DNA of 64,000 nucleotides from Kallipyga gabonensis (GCF_001286805.1 NZ_CXYV01000002.1:310001-374000), one strand, 5' to 3'; shown: positions 1 to 9,097, counted from the first letter of the stretch. Made by a program: numbers and translations. Notes: a model not told the origin generated them from the sequence alone.

Positions 1-154
1 CACCGGCAAGAAGGCCGACCTTACCGTCATGAAGGTCCCCAACCTGGACTTCGCCCTCTACCACTTCGGGACCAACCACGTTTCCGAAGTCTATAAAGAA
101 GGAAAGCTCGTGGTTAAGGACCGGCAGATGGTCGATCCTGCCGCCGCTCGCTAA
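1..154 (+). CDS. hutI: Imidazolonepropionase, C-terminal fragment (cut by window start)
   Basis: Only the last 50 codons are in the window; the reading frame begins at base 2 and ends in TAA at 152-154. The translated tail contains ADLTVM, then YHFGTNHV and a VYKEGKLVV strand. This is the usual C-terminus of imidazolonepropionase (HutI), the amidohydrolase that opens imidazolone propionate to N-formimino-L-glutamate in histidine degradation. The catalytic metal-binding part lies upstream of the window. The downstream gene starts 3 bases after the stop, so the two are co-transcribed. The call rests on this short tail plus the hut context (ftcD, fchA, hutH and hutD nearby). Confidence 0.8.
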   Translation, partial: TGKKADLTVMKVPNLDFALYHFGTNHVSEVYKEGKLVVKDRQMVDPAAAR

Positions 155-157
155 ACC

Positions 158-1552
158 ATGAACTACCTTTTGATTGACATCGGGTCCACCTTCACCAAGG
201 GGACCCTGGTGGATGGCCGGGTCGGCCGGATCCTGGCCCGGGCCCAGTCCACCACAACCGTGGACCGGTCCGTGACTCTAGGGGTGGACCGGGTCCTGGA
301 GGGCTTGGAAGAGGCCTCCGGGACTAAGCCCTCATGGAACAAGGCCCTCCTCTGCTCCTCCGCCGCCGGCGGGCTCAAGATGGTGGCCATCGGCCTGGGT
401 CGGAAGCTGACCGCCGAAGCCGCCACCCGGGCTGCTCTGGGGGCCGGAGCCAGGATCCTCAAAACCTACGCCCTCCGCTTGGATGAGGCAGACATCGCGG
501 AGATGGACCGGCTGTCCCCCGACATCCTCCTCCTTGCCGGAGGAACCGACCAGGGCAACCGACTGACCATCCTGGACCATGCCCAAAAGCTGACCGGACT
601 GACCCGGCGGCCTCCGGTCGTCGTGGCCGGCAACCGGGCCGTCCGTGACCAGGTGGTGGACATCTTGGAAGGGACCGGCTTCGAGGTCTTTCCCACAGAA
701 AACCTCATGCCCCAGGTCAATGTCTTGAACGCTGACCCCGCCCGCCGAGTCATCCGGTCCATCTTCATGAGCCGGATCACCCGGTCCAAGGGCCTGGATG
801 TCCTGGAAGACCGCCTGGGCAAGGTCATCATGCCCACCCCGGATGCTGTTCTCCAGGCGGCCCGCCTCCTTTCTCTGGGAACCGGGAGCCAGGCCGGCCT
901 GGGCGACCTCCTCCTGGTTGACATCGGGGGCGCCACCACGGACATCCACTCCGTGGGCTTGGGCCATCCCCGGGAGCCCCGCCTCCGGATTGGGGACAAG
1001 ACCTATGAGCTCCGGGAGGAAGGTCTCCAGGAACCCCTGGACAAGCGGACGGTCGAAGGCGACCTGGGCATGCGGTATTCGGCCCAAAGCCTCCTGGAGA
1101 ACGTCGGCCACGAGGCCCTGGAAGCCCTCTATCCCGCCGACTACGCCTCCGCCTGCCAAAGGCGGACTGCCAACACCCGGCTCATCCCGGATAGCCCCGA
1201 GGAGGTGGCCATCGACCAGGCCATGGCCCGGGCGGCCTACCTCAAGGCCCTGAGCCGGCATGTGGGAACCCTCCGCCGGGAGTTCACCGGCCGGTCCATC
1301 TATTACCTGAGCGGCAAGGACCTGACCCACTTCTCCACCATCATCGGGACCGGCGGGGTCCTGGTCCACTCCCCCCAACCCGACCGGGTCCTGGGCATGG
1401 ACCCCGACCCCGAACAACGTCCCCTCCTCTACCCTGCCTCCCCCCGGGTCTACATCGACCGGACCTACTCCCTCTACGCCATGGGTCTCCTGGCCCAAGA
1501 GGACTCCGACCTGGCCCTCCGGCTGATGAAGGAGGATTTGGGGGTAAGGTGA
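158..1552 (+). CDS. glmL: GlmL/MutL-type glutamate mutase activator (ASKHA ATPase)
   Basis: A 464-residue protein of the GlmL/MutL family, ATPases of the actin-like fold encoded with adenosylcobalamin-dependent glutamate mutase and thought to reactivate or protect it. Visible features are the N-terminal phosphate-1 loop DIGSTFTKGTLV (residues 7-18), the LLAGGTDQGN segment near residue 125, and a second phosphate loop VDIGGATTDIHSV near residue 255. It starts 3 bases after hutI, which couples histidine breakdown to glutamate fermentation by the methylaspartate route. The catalytic GlmS/GlmE subunits are not in the window. The next hut genes lie 9 kb away, because the 1.7-10.7 kb island sits between. 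Length is normal for the family. Confidence 0.85.
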   Translation: MNYLLIDIGSTFTKGTLVDGRVGRILARAQSTTTVDRSVTLGVDRVLEGLEEASGTKPSWNKALLCSSAAGGLKMVAIGLGRKLTAEAATRAALGAGARILKTYALRLDEADIAEMDRLSPDILLLAGGTDQGNRLTILDHAQKLTGLTRRPPVVVAGNRAVRDQVVDILEGTGFEVFPTENLMPQVNVLNADPARRVIRSIFMSRITRSKGLDVLEDRLGKVIMPTPDAVLQAARLLSLGTGSQAGLGDLLLVDIGGATTDIHSVGLGHPREPRLRIGDKTYELREEGLQEPLDKRTVEGDLGMRYSAQSLLENVGHEALEALYPADYASACQRRTANTRLIPDSPEEVAIDQAMARAAYLKALSRHVGTLRREFTGRSIYYLSGKDLTHFSTIIGTGGVLVHSPQPDRVLGMDPDPEQRPLLYPASPRVYIDRTYSLYAMGLLAQEDSDLALRLMKEDLGVR

Positions 1553-1628
1553 GGCTTTGCTGTTGATGGAAAGGATGGTGATGGTGCAGACCTTTAGAGT
1601 AACCTCAAATATTATTAACAAATATACA

Positions 1629-1657
1629 TTGACATCTTGGTGACATCGTAATAAAAT
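1629..1657 (+). promoter_or_regulatory. Sigma-A-type promoter of the small secreted protein gene
   Basis: TTGACA at 1629-1634 and TAAAAT at 1652-1657 are separated by exactly 17 bases. The sequence around it is AT-rich, unlike the preceding glmL. The downstream gene starts at 1705, giving a leader of about 40 bases. Confidence 0.7.
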
Positions 1658-1704
1658 GACAATTAGATAAACGTTTTCTTTTATGTGCTTGAAAGGAGCA
1701 AGCT

Positions 1705-2025
1705 ATGAAAAAACGGTATTGGATTATTTCTGTTTTTGTTGTCCTCTTCCTTGCCTGTGTGTTTATTCCACCAGCACAAGCGAAACCTGTACATGAGGAA
1801 GATGTGAAACCCTGCATCGTTGTCGATCCTTGGATGTCTGTTTCTGAAGATAGAAATTATTTAAGAAATCAAAGAATTGATGAAACAATTTTTGTTCATC
1901 GGTCGGGGAATTATGGATTCACCTATGAGGGATATATTCCAAAAGTAAAAGTCGTTCCAACCTCCAGCAATAGAGTTACTGTCACCTATCATGGTCTGAT
2001 TCCTCTATCTCCCGGACAGATATAA
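1705..2025 (+). CDS. Small secreted protein of unknown function
   Basis: A 106-residue protein starting at an ATG preceded by GAAAGGAG. Residues 1-26 form a signal peptide: MKKR, a hydrophobic core, then PPAQA as a likely signal peptidase I site before KPVHEED. The mature part, about 80 residues, is polar with several Thr/Val-rich stretches and no cysteines. I recognise no family. It has its own promoter (1629-1657) and is followed by a terminator-like hairpin (2049-2076) in front of an ABC permease, so it may be made in excess of the transporter. It could be a cargo or sensor for that transporter; this is only inferred from position. Confidence 0.6.
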   Translation: MKKRYWIISVFVVLFLACVFIPPAQAKPVHEEDVKPCIVVDPWMSVSEDRNYLRNQRIDETIFVHRSGNYGFTYEGYIPKVKVVPTSSNRVTVTYHGLIPLSPGQI

Positions 2026-2048
2026 TTCAGGAAATCAAGAATCACTGC

Positions 2049-2076
2049 GAGGCTTCCCATCATGGAAGCCTCTTTC
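2049..2076 (+). terminator. Terminator/attenuator hairpin between secreted protein and permease
   Basis: A 9-bp perfect stem, GAGGCTTCC at 2049-2057 and GGAAGCCTC at 2064-2072, with a 6-base loop and a short T run. It ends only about 12 bases before the permease ribosome-binding site, so it may act as a partial terminator. Confidence 0.6.
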
Positions 2077-2093
2077 ACTATTAAGGAGAAATC

Positions 2094-4658
2094 ATGTTTA
2101 CTTTCGAAATTAAGAAGCATTTTCGGCAAAAAAAGCCCTGGATCATTCTCCTTTTTTCCCTCCTCCTCTGTATTTATGCCTATCTTCTCCAACCCAACTA
2201 CCTTACAGGGCTTGTTGAACATCGCTTTGAGGCCGATGAGTCCTCTATTTATAGTTATTTTCCTGATTCCAGCAATAAGAAAATTCAAGACATCATCACA
2301 GAATATAATGAAAAGAAAGCAATTGATTCCATCCAATCGAACACTCCCTATGTGAATATCGACAAGCTGGAAAAATTGTCGCCCAATTCTCCCGAATATC
2401 GAGAAGGTCGGCGGAAAAATTTGAAGTATGACCTTCATTCTGCAGAATTTAACCAGGAATTTATCCGGACCCACTCCGACATCTTCCGGGAATTTGCATC
2501 CGATCATTTCGGCGAGCAAAGGCAAAACTTAAAGTGGCAAGTGTTCAAGAATCAGGAACTCCTCCGCCTCGATGAAGATGACCCCTACACCAACGTTCAT
2601 CCCCTAGGCGAGAATATGGTCGAAGCCTTTATCCACCGCTCTCCGGTCTTGTTGGGTCTTCCCGTCTTTCTCTTTTTTGTCCTTCTCTACGCCAATTTCT
2701 ATGCCGAGGAAAGAGAAAACCAGACCATTCATTTTCTCTACACCCAGCCTCTGGCAAAGGCCAGGGTCATCCTGGCAAAGGCCCTGGTCATTCTCTTCGA
2801 CCTGGCCCTCTACCTCCTTTTTCTGGGGTTTTTCTCCTTCCTCATCCTCTCCTTCCTGGGTCTGCCCCCGGCAGGTGGACAGGCCCTCTACCGGATCATG
2901 GACCCGGCCAGCTTATCTGATCTTTCTTCTCCTCCCCTTTTCTATTACGGCTGGGAGGTCCTCCTTCTTTCCTTGCTCAGTTTTCTCTCCATCGCCCTGT
3001 TTTGGTCCATGCTCTCCCTTTTCTTCTCCACCCGTTTTCACAGCCAAAAGGCTTTGGCTCTTTCCCTGACCTTATTTGCCGGGCTCTTTGTCTTGACCCA
3101 ACACCTTCCGCTTTTCCAAAACAGTGCCAACCCCCTCTTTGCCGGAAATGTCGTCCTGCGTTTACTGGGGGAGGAATGGGTGTGGACATCCCCCGGAGGA
3201 ATGGTTCAGGTAGAACTCTTTCCTCCTTCCTCTCCCCTCTTTTCTTTGGTTTTCATCGGCTATTCCCTCCTGCTTTTTGCCCTCTCCTGCCTGCCCAAGG
3301 TGGAGGTTGTTGAGGGAAGGAAGGCGGGGCGGAAACGGTCCATGTCTCTTATAAAGATGGAGACCCTGAAGATTGTCGATAGCCAGGGATTCCGAACTTT
3401 TTTCATCGGCAGCCTTGTGGTCTTGGTCATTTTATTTATTCCCCGCTTAAAGCTGGCTCGTGACGTTCGCCAAAACCAATTGGGGGACGAGGGCTTTCTT
3501 CGTGTGTACCAAGAGGAGGCTGAGGACGCAAAAAAAGAGCTGGACTACATACAAGATCCGGACACCATGAACCACCTCTATGGCAATGAAAAAGAGGGCT
3601 ATATCCCGGTCAAGGATTGGACCGAGGAAATAAAAACCTATTACCAAACCCTCTTAGAAAGCTATGAGACCACCTACCGGGAGCAGGAAGAGAAATTGAA
3701 GCTATATCAATCCCTTAGTGATAGCTATAAAAATAATGACAGTGCAGCCTATTATGACGCTCTTAGCCGGCGGGCTCAGAAAGAGGTGGATTGGTATGAT
3801 CACATGTTTCGAAAGATGAACTACCCCGGCACCAGCCTTAGCTTTACCCAGGACATCTACCGTGAAGCCGGGAAAAGAGGGGCAAAACCGCTTGTTGGCG
3901 AATATGTCATCTCAATTTCCCCCTACGACCACTTCGAGAGTCCAAAAGTTCGGGATGAATATGTCCTGCGAACCTCAAAGAACGAGGCGGACGGGTTTTT
4001 CTTCCCCTATGAGTTGTTAATCAACGAGCATTCCGGCCTTCTTTGTCTGGCTTTAGTCCTCCTTATGGTTATGACCGGCTATACGACAGACCGGGAGGGG
4101 GGGCGGCAAATCGAACTCATGTACACGTCCGGTTACCGGCGAAAAACCATCCACTGGATGAAAATCCTTGCCCATGTCCTGATCTCCGTTTTTGTCATCA
4201 CCGTCTTCTTCGGTTTTCAGATCCTTCTGGGCGGGGTCTGTGAAGGCTTTGGAAGTTATAACTATCCCGTAGCCTTCTATGAAAATGGGGGCTACCGCTT
4301 TATTAGCGTTGCCGGTTTTGTAGGGCGAACTATGGTCACCCTCTTTTTGGTCAGTTTCTTCATCTCTGCCCTGGCCACCTTCCTCTCCCTCTTTATCCGG
4401 AAAAAAAACAACCTCATCTTCGCCACCACGGCTCTCCTATTGGCCGGTTATGTCCTGTGCCGCTTCCTTCCAGCAAGCCTTCGGGCCCTGACCCCCTTCC
4501 CCTACCTGGAAGTTTCCCTGGTGGCTGACAATAGTCTTTCTGTCCTGCGGGATCTCCCCCTGGCCAGTCCTCCTCTGGTGATGGTCGTTTTTTTAGTTTG
4601 GGGGTTGGTCTTTGGCTTGGTTGGACACGTATTTGTTCAACACAAAGATAATGAATGA
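2094..4658 (+). CDS. Fused-dimer ABC-2-type permease
   Basis: An 854-residue membrane protein, preceded by AAGGAGAAATC. It looks like two ABC-2 permease halves in one chain. Each half has an N-terminal helix (about residues 15-32 and 432-450), a long extracytoplasmic region and then a set of about five helices (from about 185 and 640). The extracytoplasmic part of the second half is rich in Glu, Lys and Tyr and predicted helical. The ATPase gene follows directly, with the permease stop overlapping an upstream ATG, so the pair is probably a complete exporter or an antimicrobial-peptide/immunity transporter. The substrate is unknown. A G7 run at 4097-4103 and an A7 run at 3530-3536 lie inside the gene; both positions are frame-shifted in the downstream copy. 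Residues from about 128 onward are duplicated at 6169-8354. Confidence 0.8.
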   Translation: MFTFEIKKHFRQKKPWIILLFSLLLCIYAYLLQPNYLTGLVEHRFEADESSIYSYFPDSSNKKIQDIITEYNEKKAIDSIQSNTPYVNIDKLEKLSPNSPEYREGRRKNLKYDLHSAEFNQEFIRTHSDIFREFASDHFGEQRQNLKWQVFKNQELLRLDEDDPYTNVHPLGENMVEAFIHRSPVLLGLPVFLFFVLLYANFYAEERENQTIHFLYTQPLAKARVILAKALVILFDLALYLLFLGFFSFLILSFLGLPPAGGQALYRIMDPASLSDLSSPPLFYYGWEVLLLSLLSFLSIALFWSMLSLFFSTRFHSQKALALSLTLFAGLFVLTQHLPLFQNSANPLFAGNVVLRLLGEEWVWTSPGGMVQVELFPPSSPLFSLVFIGYSLLLFALSCLPKVEVVEGRKAGRKRSMSLIKMETLKIVDSQGFRTFFIGSLVVLVILFIPRLKLARDVRQNQLGDEGFLRVYQEEAEDAKKELDYIQDPDTMNHLYGNEKEGYIPVKDWTEEIKTYYQTLLESYETTYREQEEKLKLYQSLSDSYKNNDSAAYYDALSRRAQKEVDWYDHMFRKMNYPGTSLSFTQDIYREAGKRGAKPLVGEYVISISPYDHFESPKVRDEYVLRTSKNEADGFFFPYELLINEHSGLLCLALVLLMVMTGYTTDREGGRQIELMYTSGYRRKTIHWMKILAHVLISVFVITVFFGFQILLGGVCEGFGSYNYPVAFYENGGYRFISVAGFVGRTMVTLFLVSFFISALATFLSLFIRKKNNLIFATTALLLAGYVLCRFLPASLRALTPFPYLEVSLVADNSLSVLRDLPLASPPLVMVVFLVWGLVFGLVGHVFVQHKDNE

Positions 4659-4675
4659 AAAGATCGGAGTTAATC

Positions 4676-5365
4676 ATGGCCATTTTACAAATTAAGGATC
4701 TAAAGAAGTCCTATGGAAAACAAGAGGTCCTCAAAGGCATTACCATGACCCTGGATCAACCCGGCATCTATGCCTTGGTTGGACCCAACGGAGCCGGAAA
4801 ATCCACCCTCTTTAATTGTATCTCCAACATTATCTCTCCAAGCCCAGGAACCATCGAAGTCGTCGGGTTAAAGAATACAGACCTCAAGATCTTCTATTCC
4901 TGCTCCTTTCTCAAAGACAACCGTGTCCTTTACGACTACCTGACCGGCTACGACCACCTCTTTTTTATTCAAAAGGCCCAAAAACTGGATCCGGATCGGG
5001 TGAAAGAAGTAGTAGATGCTCTGGATATTGAAAGCTATATGAATAAAAAGGTCGGCGACTATTCCCTGGGTATGAAACAGCACCTCCTCTTAGCCCTGGC
5101 TATGCTCAATAAGCCCAAACTCATGATCCTGGATGAGCCCCTTAACGGTCTGGATCCGGCAGCCATTGTCAAAGTCCGCCGCCTCCTCAAAGACCTGGTT
5201 GAAGCGGGAACCACCATCCTCATCTCCAGCCACACCCTGAGTGAAGTGGATAAGATGACCCAGGACATCCTCTGGCTAAAGGACGGAAAAATTATCGAAG
5301 AGATCATCGATGGAAGCGGGTCTGAATCCCGGTACATGGAGATGTTCCCCGAGGCCATGGCCTAA
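4676..5365 (+). CDS. ABC transporter ATPase (copy 1)
   Basis: A 229-residue ATP-binding subunit. It has a Walker A loop (GPNGAGKST, about residues 34-42), a signature motif (YSLGMKQ), Walker B followed by Glu (LMILDEP), and a His switch in ISSHTLSE. The start at 4676 (MAILQIKDL) is preferred over an in-frame ATG 21 bases upstream: GGAG lies 7-8 bases before it, and homologous ATPases start this way. It follows the ABC-2 permease and should energise it. The protein is almost identical to the copy at 8372-9061. A stretch of about 310 bp (4982-5296 against 8678-8992) shows no difference by eye, which suggests recent gene conversion. Confidence 0.9.
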   Translation: MAILQIKDLKKSYGKQEVLKGITMTLDQPGIYALVGPNGAGKSTLFNCISNIISPSPGTIEVVGLKNTDLKIFYSCSFLKDNRVLYDYLTGYDHLFFIQKAQKLDPDRVKEVVDALDIESYMNKKVGDYSLGMKQHLLLALAMLNKPKLMILDEPLNGLDPAAIVKVRRLLKDLVEAGTTILISSHTLSEVDKMTQDILWLKDGKIIEEIIDGSGSESRYMEMFPEAMA

Positions 5366-5385
5366 GAAAAAAAGGAGTAATTGCT

Positions 5386-5982
5386 ATGAAAGACAAAAAT
5401 AGACGTCGTACTCTTGTAGGCATCCTGATCCTCATCGCCATTGTCGCCTACTTTCACTTTTTCCGGCAGGCCCCGATCCAGAGCCAGGATGTGACCACTG
5501 CCGCCCAGTTCCTCCAGTATTTCAATCAAAAAGGCGGGAAAAATATCAACTGGTCGGACTTTGACCACTTACCCCATGAGACCACCAAGCCTGTCGAAGG
5601 CGACCCGAATGGCTGGAGCGTTGAATACCGGCTAAAGGATGGAAATGGCATTTATTTGGATGGGCCATCCATGGATCAGGCGCCGGATACGGTGAAACTC
5701 AGCCTTGTGAAGACCCCCGATCTGCCTGATAAAAATGAGACCAAAATCCAGGCAAAGGAGATACAAACCAAGGAGGATGTCCTCCGCTATGTGAGCCAGG
5801 TGGGGGTGGACAAGGTGACTTGGGCAGACTTCGACCACTTACCTCATGAGGAGATTGGGTCCGGATTGTATATTCTTTACTACTCCTTGAAGGATGGGAC
5901 CGGTGTCATCCTGGGTGGATTTGGCCCGGAGGATCCTCCACAATATATTGATTTACACCTGAGCCCGGTGGAAAACCAATAA
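5386..5982 (+). CDS. Single-pass protein with two FDHLPHE repeats (copy 1)
   Basis: A 198-residue protein with a good ribosome-binding site (AAAGGAG). An N-terminal basic stretch (KDKNRRR) and a membrane helix at about 11-27 anchor an extracytoplasmic part built of two repeats of about 90 residues. Each repeat contains W-[SA]-DFDHLPHE (residues 56-65 and 146-155), followed by a Y-x-LKDG strand and a D/E-x-x-P turn. I recognise no described domain. The clustered Asp, His and Glu could bind a metal. It lies 20 bases after the ATPase, so it may be an accessory or immunity component of the transporter. The paralogue at 10149-10739 shares the anchor and the motifs but differs strongly between them. 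Confidence 0.65.
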   Translation: MKDKNRRRTLVGILILIAIVAYFHFFRQAPIQSQDVTTAAQFLQYFNQKGGKNINWSDFDHLPHETTKPVEGDPNGWSVEYRLKDGNGIYLDGPSMDQAPDTVKLSLVKTPDLPDKNETKIQAKEIQTKEDVLRYVSQVGVDKVTWADFDHLPHEEIGSGLYILYYSLKDGTGVILGGFGPEDPPQYIDLHLSPVENQ

Positions 5983-5994
5983 AAGTAGCAAAGT

Positions 5995-6028
5995 GCCCCC
6001 AGCCTTTCGGCTTCGGGGGCTTTTTTTT
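5995..6028 (+). terminator. Rho-independent terminator after FDHLPHE copy 1
   Basis: GCCCCCAGCC pairs with GGCTTCGGGGGC around a short TTTC loop and is followed by eight T residues. An equivalent hairpin follows copy 2 at 10761-10797. Confidence 0.85.
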
Positions 6029-6057
6029 ACAAAAATTGCGGTCCACGTCCCTTTTAG

Positions 6058-6225
6058 ACGGTGGGTAGATTGCCCCCTGCTAGAGTGAGGATGAATGAGA
6101 ATGAGAAATGGGCCCAGGGCCCAAACCATAGCGTATAAGGAGGAACCGTGAAGCGTGTCATGTGCATCCCGACATCTTGCGGGAATTTGCTACAGATCAT
6201 TTCGGCGAGCAAAGGCAAAACTTAA
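6058..6225 (+). repeat. Displaced copy of the ftcD leader and first codons
   Basis: Bases 6051-6168 match the genuine ftcD leader (10821-10938) almost exactly, including the 15-bp dyad and the TAAGGAGGAACC ribosome-binding site. The start codon here is GTG (6148) instead of ATG. After seven ftcD codons and part of the eighth, the sequence switches to permease DNA in another frame. Translation from the GTG would give a 25-residue chimera ending at TAA 6223-6225. Confidence 0.8.
6109..6123. promoter_or_regulatory. 15-bp dyad in displaced ftcD leader
   Basis: TGGGCCC-A-GGGCCCA is a perfect inverted repeat, identical to that at 10879-10893. It could be an operator or a small transcript structure; no regulator is shown to bind it. 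Confidence 0.4.
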
Positions 6226-8354
6226 AGTGGCAAGTGTTCAAGAATCAGGAACTCCTCCGCCTCGATGAAGATGACCCCTACACCAACGTTCATCCCCTAG
6301 GCGAGAATATGGTCGAAGCCTTTATCCATCGCTCACCGGTCTTGCTGGGTCTTCCCGTCTTTCTCTTTTTTGTCCTTCTCTACGCCAATTTCTATGCCGA
6401 GGAAAGAGAGAACGAGACGATTCATTTTCTCTACACCCAGCCTCTGGCAAAGGCTAAGGTCATCCTGGCAAAAGCCCTGGTTATTGTCTTCGACCTGGTC
6501 CTCTACCTCCTTTTTCTGGGCCTTTTTTCCTTCCTCATCCTCTCCTTCCTTGGTCTGCCCCTAGCAGGTGGACAAGCCCTCTACCGGATCATGGACCCGG
6601 GCAACTTATCCGATCTTTCCTCCTCTCCCCTTTTTTACTACGGCTGGGAGGTCCTCGTTCTTTCCCTGGTCAGTTTTCTCTCCATTGCCCTGTTTTGGTC
6701 CATGCTCTCCCTTTTCTTCTCCACCCGTTTTCACAGCCAAAAGGCCCTGGCTCTTTCCCTGACCTTATTTGCCGGACTCTTTGTCTTGACCCAAAATCTT
6801 CCGCTTTTCCAAAACAGTGCCAACCCCCTCTTTGCCGGAAAGGTCGTCCTGCGTTTGTTGGGGGAGGAATGGATGTGGACCTCCCCCGGGGGAATGGTTC
6901 ACCTGGAGCTCTTTCCTCCCTCCTCTCCCCTCTTTTCTTTGGTCTTCATCGGCTACTCCCTCCTGCTTTTTGCCCTCTCCTGCCTGCCCAAGGTAGAAGT
7001 TGTTGAGGGAAGGAAGACCGGGCGGAAACGGTCTATGTCCCTTTTGAAGATGGAGACCCTGAAGATTGTCGATAGCCAGGGATTCCGAACCTTTTTCATC
7101 GGAAGCCTTGTGGTCTTGGTCATTGCATTCATTCCCCGCTTAAAGCTAGCTCGTGATGTTCGCCAAAACCAATTGGGAGACGAGGGCTTTCTTCGTATAT
7201 ATCGGGAGGATGCTGAGGACGCAAAAAAAGGAGCTGGACTACATACAAGACCCGGACACCATGAACCACCTCTATGGCAATGAAAAAGAGGGCTATATTC
7301 CGGTCAAAGATTGGACGGAGGAAATAAAAACTTATTACCAAGACCTCTTGGAAAGCTATGAGACCATCTACCGAGAGCATGCGGAGAAATTGAAGCTATA
7401 TCAATCCCTTAGTGATAGCTATAAAAATAATGATAGTGCAGCCTATTATGACGCTCTTAGCCGGCAGGCCCAGAAAGAGGTGGATTGGTATCGTCACATG
7501 TTTCGAAAGATGAACTACCCCGGCACCAGCCTTGCCTTTACCCAGGACATCTACCGTGAAGCCGGGAAAAGAGGGGCAAAACCTCTTGTTGGCGAATATG
7601 TCATCTCAATTTCCCCCTACGACCACTTCGAGAGTCCAAAAGTTCGGGATGAATATGTCCTTCAAACCTCAAAGAACGAGGCGGATGGATTTTTCTTCCC
7701 CTATGAGTTGTTAATCAGCGAGCATTCCGGCCTTCTTTGTCTGACTTTACTCCTCCTTATGGTCATGACCGGTTATACGACAGACCGGGAGGGGGGGGGC
7801 GGCAAATCGAACTCATGTACACGTCCGGTTACCGGCGAAAAACCATCCACTGGATGAAAATCCTTGCCCATGTCCTGATCTCCGTTTTTGTCATCACCGT
7901 CTTCTTCGGTTTTCAGATCCTTCTGGGCGGGGTCTGTGAAGGCTTTGGAAGTTATAACTATCCCGTAGCCTTCTATGAAAATGGGGGCTACCGCTTTATT
8001 AGCGTTGCCGGTTTTGTAGGGCGAACTATGGTCACCCTCTTTTTGGTCAGTTTCTTCATCTCTGCCCTGGCCACCTTCCTCTCCCTCTTTATCCGGAAAA
8101 AAAACAACCTCATCTTCGCCACCACGGCTCTCCTATTGGCCGGTTATGTCCTGTGCCGCTTCCTTCCAGCAAGCCTTCGGGCCCTGACCCCCTTCCCCTA
8201 CCTGGAAGTTTCCCTGGTGGCTGACAATAGTCTTTCTGTCCTGCGGGATCTCCCCCTGGCCAGTCCTCCCCTGGTGATGGTCGTCCTTTTGGTTTGGGGG
8301 TTGGTCTTTGGCCTGGTTGGACACGTATTGGTTCAACATAAAGATAATGAATGA
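6169..8354 (+). pseudogene. Truncated and frame-shifted ABC-2 permease (copy 2)
   Basis: This duplicate of the permease lacks the first 127 or so residues, because the duplication breakpoint lies inside the gene. Compared with copy 1 it has one extra G after an A7 run (7230) and two extra G in a G run (7791-7799, nine instead of seven). The two indels sum to +3, so the frame is shifted only between about 7230 and 7799 and is restored afterwards. Without its first helix and with the shifted middle it should not make a working permease. From about 7800 onward it is identical to copy 1 for roughly 470 bp. The in-frame GTG at 6162 is not matched to the ftcD-derived ribosome-binding site. Confidence 0.85.
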
Positions 8355-8371
8355 AAAGATCGGAGTTAATC

Positions 8372-9061
8372 ATGGCCATTTTACAAATTAAGGATCTAAA
8401 GAAGTCCTATGGAAAACATGAGGTCCTCAAAGGCATTACCCTGACCCTGGATCAACCCGGCATCTATGCCTTGGTTGGACCCAACGGAGCCGGGAAGTCC
8501 ACCCTCTTTAATTGCATCTCCAACATTATCTCCCCAAGCTCAGGAACGATTGAGGTGGTCGGGTTAAAGAACACGGACCCCAAGATCTTCTATTCCTGCT
8601 CCTTTCTCAAGGACAACCGTGTCCTCTACGACTACCTGACCGGCTACGACCACCTCTTTTTTATTCAAAAGGCTCAAAAACTGGATCCGGATCGGGTGAA
8701 AGAAGTAGTAGATGCTCTGGATATTGAAAGCTATATGAATAAAAAGGTCGGCGACTATTCCCTGGGTATGAAACAGCACCTCCTCTTAGCCCTGGCTATG
8801 CTCAATAAGCCCAAACTCATGATCCTGGATGAGCCCCTTAACGGTCTGGATCCGGCAGCCATTGTCAAAGTCCGCCGCCTCCTCAAAGACCTGGTTGAAG
8901 CGGGAACCACCATCCTCATCTCCAGCCACACCCTGAGTGAAGTGGATAAGATGACCCAGGACATCCTCTGGCTAAAGGACGGAAAAATTATTGAAGAGAT
9001 CATCGATGGAAGCGGGTCTGAATCCCGGTATATGGAAATGTTCCCCGAAGCCATGGCCTAA
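8372..9061 (+). CDS. ABC transporter ATPase (copy 2)
   Basis: A 229-residue paralogue of the 4676-5365 ATPase with all motifs intact (GPNGAGKST, YSLGMKQ, LMILDEP, SSH). Differences are few, for example His for Gln at about residue 17, Leu for Met near 25 and Pro for Leu in the NTDPK segment. The start is chosen as in copy 1. Its cognate permease copy is broken, so it may work with the copy 1 permease as an extra dose. An AT-rich stretch with a promoter follows it instead of the FDHLPHE gene. Confidence 0.85.
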   Translation: MAILQIKDLKKSYGKHEVLKGITLTLDQPGIYALVGPNGAGKSTLFNCISNIISPSSGTIEVVGLKNTDPKIFYSCSFLKDNRVLYDYLTGYDHLFFIQKAQKLDPDRVKEVVDALDIESYMNKKVGDYSLGMKQHLLLALAMLNKPKLMILDEPLNGLDPAAIVKVRRLLKDLVEAGTTILISSHTLSEVDKMTQDILWLKDGKIIEEIIDGSGSESRYMEMFPEAMA

Positions 9062-9097
9062 GAAAAAGGTAAAATAATAATGATACTAATAATATTG

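Larger units (their letters stand above)
2476..6168 (+). repeat. Tandem duplication, unit 1
   Basis: This unit runs from within the permease gene (CCGA at 2476) through the ATPase, the FDHLPHE protein, its terminator and the ftcD leader up to codon 8 of a ftcD copy. It is repeated at 6169-10938. The junction at 6169-6172 joins ftcD 5' sequence to permease-internal sequence at a shared CCGA tetranucleotide. Unit 2 is about 1.08 kb longer, mainly because of the gene at 9273-10106. Confidence 0.85.

Noticed and set aside
332-1621. Long reverse-strand open frame opposite glmL
   Set aside because: It is low-complexity Gly/Asp/Val-rich sequence produced by the GC-rich codons of glmL on the other strand, without a ribosome-binding site. 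The similar long frames opposite hutH, pepA and the P-type ATPase were rejected for the same reason.
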